From Chlamydomonas sphaeroides (Eukaryota > Chlorophyta > Chlorophyceae > Chlamydomonadales > Chlamydomonadaceae), in contig BDDC01001817.1 in assembly GCA_001662425.1 (NCBI GenBank), forward strand, positions 8,168-19,906: 11,739 nucleotides of DNA. The letters run 5' to 3'. The stretch's first letter is position 1. Every line of letters begins with the position of its first letter. The notes under the pieces are model-generated. The model was not told the DNA's origin, did no database searches, and was given only the letters and a program-made list of their open reading frames with translations. The position numbers were made by a program, and so were the translations under genes. This document shows, piece after piece, positions 1 to 8,500 of this stretch.

Positions 1-860
1 CGCGTGATGGGACGCGTGTCGATGTGCGCGTTGGGGTGAGTTTGGGGCGGTTCCAAACGGTAGTCCTGGCTGGTTGGCGTTTATGCGGGTTTGGGGCTGT
101 GCCGGGCGAGCGCGCGGAACCACCGGTAACTAACGTGCAGCTGGCACGCTCCTCAGTGCGCCTCTTGGGCAGGTGCCACGTGGGCCGCGGCTCAGGGCCG
201 CACGGCGCCGTGTTGCGCTGCGTTGGGTGCATCGCTGTTGCCGTGAGCTGCCATGTCATGCCGTGGGGCCTGTGGGGCATAGTGCGCGCGGGGCTTTGTG
301 CGCCTTGTGGCTTGGGACATGTGCCGTGCTTCATTTGTGTAGGCTGGGGTGGGAGGGTGGAGGCTGGAAGGGAAGGAGGGCATGGTGTTGAGGGCTTGAG
401 AGGGCAGTCACCTGGGGGTTGATGTTGGCGACGAGTCTGGGTTGTCATGGGGTTGATGGCCAGGTGGCGGTGGAGGCGGCAGGCGGCGGTGGAGGCGGCG
501 CGGGGCGCTGTGAAGGGCTGAACTCTTGCCGGCACGGCCGGGACCCCCACCCCACCCCGCACACTTTGAGGCCCCCACCCCGTTCTTGTGCGACAATGTG
601 ATAATGAATAGATCTCGAGGTCCGCTGTTGAATGTGGGGAGTCATAGGACCGGGACCGGCATAAGAGTGTTTGCTGCAGATATCAAGGGAGAGGATGGTC
701 GCGCGTTCGCGGCGCGCCCATATTGGGGGCGGGGCGCCTCTTGGTTGTCACACGTTGTGCCACACGGGATTGCCGTGGCGTGAAGACGCGCCTCATGGAA
801 GCTGCATGATGGGGTTGCCGGTGGGCAGCAGCCTTGGTTGTAACGCAGGCACACTCGACC
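1..860 (+). other. Non-coding stretch, possibly 3' UTR of an upstream gene
   Basis: No convincing coding exon is visible here on either strand; the open frames are short, overlap each other in several frames and look compositional. The stretch is GC-rich and G/T-biased on the plus strand, like the region after the stop codon of the gene at 1335-4851. It ends just after a TGTAA at 839-843. Inference: the 3' UTR of a plus-strand gene whose coding part lies left of the window. An intron or plain intergenic DNA is equally possible without transcript data. Confidence 0.3.
839..843 (+). promoter_or_regulatory. Candidate poly(A) signal TGTAA
   Basis: TGTAA is the main polyadenylation signal known in Chlamydomonas and its relatives. 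This copy closes the G/T-rich stretch at the left edge, where base composition then drops toward lower GC. It is only five bases, so chance occurrence is a real risk. Confidence 0.3.
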
Positions 861-1334
861 TCCTGTGGTAGGTTGTTTTGAGAGTCTTGCAGCCGCCTGG
901 CCTTCAGGAAGATAGTTCGCGTGGAATTCGATCCGCCGAGCATCACATTACTGGCGCTGTGGGTGTCGTGCTGTGCGCGAGACGGACACGAGTTCCGTCG
1001 GGGTAGGAATTGCCGTTCGCTCGTCCGATGACGGGGTGGCCGAACTCCTGAGTTTGTTGGACACTGCCCAGCGGGCAGGCAATTGGCAACAGCATACTGT
1101 GCGTGTGAGCTTCTTTAATAAGTTCCTGCGATGTGCAGTCGCAGTACGTCGGCAGGCAGGGCTTTCCAACTTCACAGTTCACCGATTAGTCTCTGTCTGC
1201 ATTCTGACACGGGCTACACCGGCAAACCAGTAAATTAGCTAGCAAGAACTCCATAATGAACACGGTGCATGACAAGCCAGCAAGGAACCGCGACCCGACA
1301 TTGAAGCTCGCATAATCTGCTCGTCTTCAACTCG
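861..1334 (+). promoter_or_regulatory. Intergenic region with presumed promoter and 5' UTR of gene 1
   Basis: This interval is less GC-rich than its flanks, most clearly around 1205-1330 where AT-rich patches occur (for example around 1229-1260). I could not pick a convincing TATA box or initiator. It lies directly upstream of the gene 1 start codon at 1335 and must contain its 5' UTR. An open frame at roughly 865-1233 is unexplained and is discussed as a finding. Confidence 0.4.
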
Positions 1335-4300
1335 ATGGCTGATAAGCCTGCATCATGGCAGGCAGTTGCTGCGCGCGCTCAGCGCGAAAGCATCAACAAG
1401 ACGTTTGAGACGCACCTCGTTGAACAGAGGGTGAGTCGCGCTCGCCGGGGCATTGTGCTAGACGCAACGATGTGTTGAGATCGTTGCTAGTCAGCTGGCC
1501 TTACCGGTCGCGTGCGCCTGTCCATCTCCGCCTCGCATGCCATCCACATGCCGTCGCAATTCTCCTCCACTGCAGCAACGCAAGGCCGAGCGCCAAGCGG
1601 AGCTGCTGGAGCGCGGCGAAACACCGGGCGAGGTTTTCTCTTTGGCGCTACGCTCGCACGCCGCCAGTGTCAAGTTCCATGTCGACACGTGCAACGAGGC
1701 GCCACGCCGGCGCATGACGAAGGTCAGTCCCTGTGCCTCGCCAGGATCCCTTCCCAGCGGCCTTCGCGTATCGTACGCTTGAATGCCCTTTCCGTCCACG
1801 GCCTCAGCAGCAGCCTGACAGCAGGCAACCATCCACTCAACACCGACCGGCCCCGGGCCTCGGCTAGCTTCTACTTCCCATCTGCCGGGCCCCGGCCAGC
1901 ACCACGGCACAGTACCTGCTGACACGCCCCTTGCTGCCTTGCACGTACCTTGTACATACCCTCTCATACTGTACCTACCATTCCCTGCGGACGAGCCCCC
2001 TGGCCGCACACTCAATGCCATGGCACATACCCGCAGGTGCGGGTGCAATACGAGGAGATGCTCGCCCCCGACCCCCTCACCTACACCGCCCCCGGAGACG
2101 ACGACGAGGACGACGACGACGACACCGACAGCTGCCCAGACAGCCCCAACGGCGCCCTCCGGCTGCAATCGCTGCCCAGTCTCGCCGGGACCCGCGCTGG
2201 CTCCACCAAGCCATCGCCCGAGCCGCGCGCCAGCACCGCGGCCGTATCCGGCAGGGCCCCCACCAGCCCAGCCAGCCCCAAGCCTGTCCGGCATTCGGAG
2301 GCGGCGGCGCTGCAGCCGCTGCGGCCGCTGCATGCGCCAAGCGTGACGACGCCGCCGCCCATCGCCCGAGTGCGGCGGCTGTCGGTGGTGTCGCCGGGCG
2401 GCGGCGCCGGCTGCGTGGCGGCCGCCAGAGCGCGGGCGGGGGAAGCCGCCGCCGCTGGCGGGCAGCCTCGCGTCGAGCGCTCGGCTGGCAGCGGCGCCAG
2501 CACCGACATGCTGTGCGTCGAGCAGTCGGGCGGCAGCCAGCCGAGGGCAGACATGCTGCTGCTGGCGTTGCGCGAGGGCGCCGACCTGGGCCAGGTGGGC
2601 GCCGGCGGCGCCTCCGACAGCCGCGCTACGGCACCGTGCTACATCACCGTCGGCTCGCCAGGCACGCCGGAGGCGCCGACGCCGGGCGTGGCGATCCGCG
2701 CCCGTAGCCGGCGGCTGTCGGAGCTCACGACATGCACTGGCGGCGGCGGCGGCGGCGGCGGCAGCGGGCTGGCGGTGTCACCGCCAGGCCCCAGCCGTTT
2801 GAGCAGCTCGCCTCGGCAACTGCTGGCGGCGGCAGCGCAGGGTGACGTCAGCCCGGGTACGCCGCCAACAACGCAGGCGCAGCGGCAGGCCGGGCGGGCT
2901 TCGCTGGCGGTGCCGTCGCCGTCGCCGTCGCCCCTGCCACAGCCGGCCAGGGCACCGTCGCCGCTGACCTCCGTTAGCCGGCCGTTGCCCTGGCTGCCGC
3001 CGCCGTCGCCGCCGAGGATGGGCGTCGTCGGCGCGGCAGCACCGGACGCCGTGGCCGTCGGCGCTGTCGCTGCCGACGGTGGCGCCAGTTCCGATGGCGC
3101 AGCCTCCGCCGCCGATGGGGCCGTCGAGCTCGCCGCCACCAGCCCCGACAACCGTGGCCAGCAATCCCGCGTCCACTGGCGCGTGCACGGCGAGGGCGAC
3201 GACAGTGACGGCGGCGGCGCCGCCGCTAGCCCGCCGTCACCGCTCTCGCCGGTTGCGCCGCCAGCGGAGCGCCTCTTCTCGCGCGTGTGCCGCAGCCCTC
3301 TGCGCACTGCGCCGCAGCAGGAGTGGGTGCAGATGTTGGACTCGCCGCCGCGCGCCGGCTACACCCCCAGCTTCGCCGCCGCCACCTGCGGCGCCAGCGG
3401 CTACCTGGTCCGGGAAGCCGGCGCCGCCGGCCGCGGCCCCAGCGTCGTGCTGACGCCCGCTGAGGCGGCGGCGGCGCGCAACGCCGTCGCCGCGGCGGCG
3501 GCGGCGGTGCTCGACGTCGCGGCGCATGGCGGGGTCGTCGGCGGCAACGGCACCGACGGCGGTGGCGCCCGCAGCGGCCGCTTCCGGCTGCCGGTCTCGG
3601 TGCTGCAGGCCCCCAGCGTGAGTGTTGGCAGCGATGGTATTAGAACGGCATGCGGTCTGGCCGCATGCGCAAGTGTGGCATCACCCTGCAACGCTCCCTG
3701 GCAGGCAGCACCGCAGCTGACGAGCGCCTGGTGGCCCGTGCCCCCTGCTGCTGCCGCCTCCCCCCCCACAGGGCCTGTCGCTGTCACGCTGTGCCAGTCG
3801 CCTCATCGCCACGCCCCTGGCCGGCGCCTCGAGGGCCGTATCGCCGCTGCCCACGCCCCGGCGATGCACACCGTCCCGCTCCGACACGCGCGCCGCAGCC
3901 GCCGGCCTCCTGCCGCTGCTGCCAATGTCAGCGCCCGGCTCTCCTGTTCGCAAGCCCGGCACCGCCGGCAGCACAAGCCGCGCCGCCGCCGCCGCCGCCG
4001 CCGCGGCCAGCCGGCCGATCTCGCCCACCGCGCCGGCCGCCTGCGACGACGCCAGCAGCACAGCTGCGAGCGTTACGGAGGCGCTGCTGCGGCGCCGAGC
4101 GCGGCTGCGCCCGTCCGCTAGCTGCATTGCGGCGCCGGGCTCCGAGGGCTCGCAGTTCCGGGCGCAAGCGCGGCCTGACGCGCCGGCAGCTGACGCCGTG
4201 TCCAACAGCACGCAGCTAGCGGCCGCTGCGCCGCCGGCTATGGCTCCGCCACCGGCCGCTGCACCGCCGCCGTTGTCGGCACCCGCGGCGCCGCTGGCGC

Positions 4301-4851
4301 CGCCGCTGTTGCCTGTGCCGCTGCCCCTGCGCGGCCCCAGCGTGACCTCTGGCGGCGCCTTCGCCGGGGCGTGGGGCGTGGACGACCTCTGGGCTGCCGC
4401 CGCCGCCGTCGTCGACACCATTGAGCCCGCAGCCGCCGCCAATGGCCCGTCGTACGGCTGCAGTGCCGGGTACGACGGCGCCGGCATCGACGGCGCCGGA
4501 CTAGAGATCGTCGGCTCGGCCTCCTCCGCGCTTGTCATGCACACCTTCAGCGCCTGGGCCGACGCCGACGGGCTCGACGACGAGTTCTCCGACGCCTTGT
4601 TCGCGAGCTTCGCGGCGGCGGAGCCGGGCGCCGACGGCGCCGCTGGGGAGGTTGACGCCGAGGCGGCGGCCGCCAGCGCGCGCCGCCGGAGCGACCTGAT
4701 GGGTCGCCTGCGCCGGGCCATCGGGCAGCCGGACGAGGGGCCGTGGGTAGAGATGGAGCGGCTGGAGCGGGAGGAGGCGCTGCGGAAGTGCGGCAGCCGG
4801 CGGCTGCGGGCGGGAGCCGGAGGGACTGCTTGGCCGCGGGCGGGGGCGTGA
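1335..4851 (+). CDS. Unrecognised Ala/Pro/Ser/Gly-rich protein, 967 aa, 4 exons
   Basis: Exons 1335-1430, 1576-1722, 2037-3617 and 3772-4851. All three introns (145, 314 and 154 bp) are phase 0, with donors GTGAGT, GTCAGT and GTGAGT and CAG acceptors. The first ATG begins MADKPASWQ and is followed by a charged, probably helical segment (residues 1-95) that includes QRKAERQAELLERGE. The rest is low complexity: an acidic run of Asp/Glu at about 102-112, two RRLS sites (194-197, 306-309) resembling basophilic-kinase targets, eight Gly at 316-323, many SP/TP dipeptides, and nine Ala at 679-687. The last ~45 residues are again charged (RRRSDLMGRLRRA, MERLEREEALRK). I see no signal peptide, membrane span or known domain. 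I do not recognise the family; a nuclear or cytosolic regulatory or scaffold protein would be a guess. The body is open in several frames, so splice phase and matched junctions, not frame length, support this model. The second intron is the least certain. Confidence 0.7.
2739..2762 (+). repeat. GGC triplet run (poly-Gly)
   Basis: A run of GGC triplets encodes eight glycines at residues 316-323 of gene 1. Triplet runs in high-GC algal exons are slippage-prone and usually vary between strains. Confidence 0.8.
3982..4008 (+). repeat. GCC triplet run (poly-Ala)
   Basis: Nine successive alanine codons, mostly GCC, encode residues 679-687 of gene 1. The same bases read in the other frames give poly-Pro or poly-Arg, which explains the long spurious open frames here. 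Confidence 0.8.
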
Positions 4852-5189
4852 GGGCTGAGGGCTGAGGGCAGGTGGCGGGCGGCGGCGCATGAGTGCTGGC
4901 GGGGCGCGCGTGGTGCGAGCAGTAGCTGGTGTGCTAAGGTGTGTGCTACTAGGCGGCGACAGATGGTGGGCCGCGTCGCTGCGTGTGCGTGGTTACACGG
5001 GGGACGCGTGACATGACGGAGCGTCGCAGGAGGGGTTGCGAGAGCGAGCGAGGTCGCCTGGGCGCTTGGTGTGGCGGGGCGGCACGGGAGCCGAGCGCGG
5101 CCTCCTAGGTGCAGCGCGCGATTGAGGACGTGATATCGTGATTACTTGAGCACACGCGCACGGTGCCGCGCGCAGGAGCGGATGCCGTG

Positions 5190-5194
5190 TTACA
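5190..5194 (-). promoter_or_regulatory. Candidate poly(A) signal of PIGW
   Basis: The plus strand reads TTACA, so TGTAA on the minus strand, 382 bases downstream of the PIGW stop codon. Another minus-strand copy at 4994-4998 is a possible distal site. Confidence 0.5.
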
Positions 5195-5450
5195 TGGGGG
5201 AATGAGCGTCGCATGCATTTCGTGGGGGCACGCCAGCGAGCGTCCGTTGGCGTGAGTCATGTACCGTATGCATGTATGAGCGGCGAGGCGGGGCCGAGTT
5301 GGAGCGGTGGATCGCACGTGACCAGGCACACCACACACTGAGAGCATGGGTGGGGCCCTTAGACAGCTGCACCCACATCAAAAGAGCGTCCGCACAAGAG
5401 TTCTACCGGCGGAGCATCCAAGGTACGTGGGCTGCGCCGTATTCGGCGGT

Positions 5451-5455
5451 TGTAA
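5451..5455 (+). promoter_or_regulatory. Candidate poly(A) signal of gene 1
   Basis: This is the only TGTAA on the plus strand between the gene 1 stop codon and the end of the PIGW coding region. It implies a 3' UTR of about 600 nt, a normal size for volvocine algae. Confidence 0.5.
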
Positions 5456-5575
5456 CATGGACACACGTGACTTGCGGTTGGTCCAGCGTCACCAGCTTGG
5501 CCGCACTGCCACCCAGCCACCCAGCCTGCCCCAGCCAGCAACGCGCCTGTGTACAGCTGGCGGAGCAGCAGCCCC

Positions 5576-8500
5576 TCACAGCTTGAGGCGCCAGCCCGCC
5601 GCCTGCAGCGCCAGCGCCACGCCGCAGACGCCGGTCATGTAGGCCGCTGCGGTCGCAGGGGCCGAGGGGGCCTCAGCAGGCAGCCACGGGCGCGCGAGTC
5701 GTTACTGCGCATGCCTCGGTGCGTGCCTCGGTGCGTGCCTCGGTGCATGCGCTCTTACTCCTCGTGGGCTAGCGGGGTACGCGACGTCGCCGCTTGTGGC
5801 CGGGACCACCCCAGGCGACCCGTTGGCCGTCGCGCCCCACACACCATGGCGCACCCCCCACTGGCTGGGCCCCTCCTCCGAGCACGTTGTTGCGTACGGT
5901 GCGTAGCTGCACACCGTGACAGCTAGACCCGTAGATGCAAGCGTAGTATCTTCCATAGCAGCGCAGCCCTACCCCAGGCCCTTACCACGTACCTAGCAGC
6001 AGCCGCGCCGGCCAGTCGGGCACCTGCACGGGGTGGCGCAGGCACGCCGCATGAGCGAGTGTGCTAATAATAATCAACATATACCCGGCAGTGTGCATGT
6101 GCGTGTGGGGGCTTGCAGGCGTGGGCAGCTGCGCCCCACGCGGGCCTCTCACGGCAGCATCATGCTGCCCGGCCATCGCTGGTTCCACAGTAAAAAGACA
6201 TCCGCTCTTGGTGGCGCCCGTCGTCCGGCTGCCTCTTCAGGACAAGCCTGGCCGGGCCGCCCCACGCGCCCCTGCCCTCCCCCTCGACGCAGCCGCCGCC
6301 CTCTGCTCTCCGCAGCCCCTGCAGCGCCCGGCCACGTACCTTCAGGGTGTCCAGCCCCCGGGTCGCGCCCCTGCCCTCGGCCCCTCGCCCCCACCTCCTA
6401 CCGCGGCCGCTGCTCCTCTCCCGCATGCAGCCCCGCCCCGCCCCTCCCTCTGCGGCCCCGCCTCGTACCGCCATTGTGTCCAGCCCCAGGTTGACGGCGC
6501 CCGTCATCACGTTGGCCGCCAGGAAGACGGCCAGGGGGCTGGCGTTGAAGGCCTGTGGGTTTGGAGGCAGGACACCGGCACACGGTGTCACGCCCGCTGG
6601 CTCGGGTGCGAGGCGAGGGCGGCCAGCGGAGGGCCGGCAGGGCACTGGGTTGCAGGCCGGGGCCGGGACCGTGGCGCGGGGTGGGCGAGTTCCAGAGTGG
6701 CAGGGCAGGGCGGGGCTCCTTTGGGGCAGCGGGGCTCCTTCGGGGCAGCGGGGCCCCAACCAGGGGCGCTTGCGATGGGGCCGCACCAGCAGCACTGCAG
6801 GGCCCTGCACCGCCGCCGCCCCGCCGGCCGCTGGGCTGCTCCCTTCGGCGGCGCCGCCGCCTCGCGCCGCCGCCCGCACCGCCGCCGCGGCGCGAGCCGC
6901 CTGCAGCGCCGCCAGCGGCAGCACGCCCGCCAGGCACTGCGCGGCGATCCACACCACGTACGCCGCGTTGCAGGACCTGCGAGCGGCGGGCAGCGGCTGT
7001 GGCGGGTAACCGTGCAGCGGGGCATGCGCCCACAGGAGGTGACGGGTCGCGCTCCGCGTGGCTCCGAGGCCGCGCTGCGGCCCCGCGGCCTCGCCTCCGC
7101 GCGGGCCACCTCCCCTCCCGGCTCTCGAACCATCTCCCTGCACAGCCGTCCTGCCCTGCCCTGGCCTACCCTGCCCGCCCTGCCCCTCCCCGCCTCACCT
7201 CCTGGACACCCGCTCCACCGCCGCCTCGAGCAGCACCACGCCAAACCACAGCGCCCCGTCCAGCGCCGCCAGCCGCAGCCACCACACCGCAAGCGGCCAA
7301 GCCGCCGCCTCCGCCTCGCGTACCCCCGCCCCCTGGCCGCCTGCACCCTTGGGTTCGGCCGCCGCCAGCGCCCGCCGCGCGGTCGCCGCCGCGCCGCTGG
7401 CGCTTGCGGCCACCGCCCAGCCCAGGGCCTGGCCTGTCAGGTGCAGGGCTAGAAAGCCGGGCGCGGAGGCGACGCCCTCCTTGTTGGCGGCCAGGAGGCC
7501 TGACCCGCGGGTCGGAGACAGCGCCCAGGAGCCCAGGCCGCCTGGGGAGGGGGCGCAAGCGAGGCGGGAGAGAGCCGCATGAGGAGGCGGGAGGCGGGTT
7601 GCTGGGCAGGGGGGATCGCTGGGGACGCGGCAGGGGGCTTCATGTGGATAGGTCCCATGTGGGTCTGGCCTAGGGGACCCACCCTAGGGGACCCACCCTA
7701 GGGGACCCACCCAGGGACAGGGCCGCCTGTTGCGCTGCGATGGCGGCAACGGCCGCGGCCGCGTGGCGGCCGGGCGGCACCGCCAGCAGGCTGCCCGCCA
7801 GCGACACCACTGCGACGGTGGCGAAGAAGTTCCAGTGCACGCCGTACTCGCCCACGTGCGCCTGGGGCGTGCGGGGCGGCAGGGGCGGCAGGGTGTCTTT
7901 CTGTCTTACGGCAGGGCCACAACCCCAGCAAGAGCGCTGCAGGGGCCGGTCCGGCGAGGCCCCGGGGCCCCCCGGCCTCGGTGCTCGGTCCGGAGCGCCC
8001 TAGTCCCCGCCATCGGGTGCTCTACGGCGCGCGTGCGGTCAGGGGCGCGGCCCCAGCAAAGTGCCGCGGCCACAGGTCCCCACTCGCGTGGTTGGTTCGT
8101 CAACGCCCACCGCCCCCGCAGCACCTGGTAGTCCACGGCGCGAGTGGTGACAAGCCGCGCCAGGGCCAGCACCCAGCACACCGCAGCGCCGCGCAGCCCC
8201 GCCGCCAGGCGCCGCCGCCTGCGGCCAGGCAGCCAGGCACCGCCCCAACAGCGGTCACGGCCGAGGCAGCCCTCAGAACGCCCCAAGCGCCGGCTGTGCG
8301 GCACCCAGGAGCGCGCCCGGCATGCGGGGGCCGCGCATGCCGCTGCCGCGCTGCTCTGGCCTCCAGCTGTCCCTGCTGCGTTGGCTCCAGGAGGCCGCAG
8401 GAGGCAGATAACCCCAGTGCAAGACCCGCGCTCCCGTCACCCACAACGGCTGCGGCGGCCATGGCGCCGCGGCGGCGCCGTCGGCCGGCCGCGCGGCCGC

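Larger units (their letters stand above)
4852..5575. other. Convergent 3' UTR region of gene 1 and PIGW
   Basis: No coding sequence is supported between the stop of gene 1 (4849-4851) and the stop of PIGW (5576-5578, minus strand). The single plus-strand TGTAA sits at 5451-5455. Minus-strand TGTAA motifs sit at 5190-5194 and 4994-4998. If the nearer signals are used, the 3' UTRs are about 600 and 380 nt and overlap across roughly 5190-5455. Confidence 0.5.

Noticed and set aside
24..422. 132-aa plus-strand frame at the left edge
   Set aside because: It is Gly/Val/Cys/Arg-rich with overlapping frames on both strands; the codon use and composition fit untranslated G/T-rich DNA.
1931..2707. 258-aa plus-strand frame overlapping gene 1 exon 3
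   Set aside because: It is Arg/Ala/Pro-rich, lies in another frame of the same GC-rich exon, and does not connect to exons 1 and 2 by splicing.
3681..4721. 346-aa minus-strand open frame inside gene 1
   Set aside because: It is antisense to the spliced gene 1 reading frame, and its Ala/Gly/Arg/Ser composition is what GCC/GGC-rich exons give on the opposite strand.
6061..7452. 463-aa plus-strand open frame
   Set aside because: It runs antisense across several PIGW exons and introns without a change of character, and its sequence is Pro/Arg/Ala low complexity.
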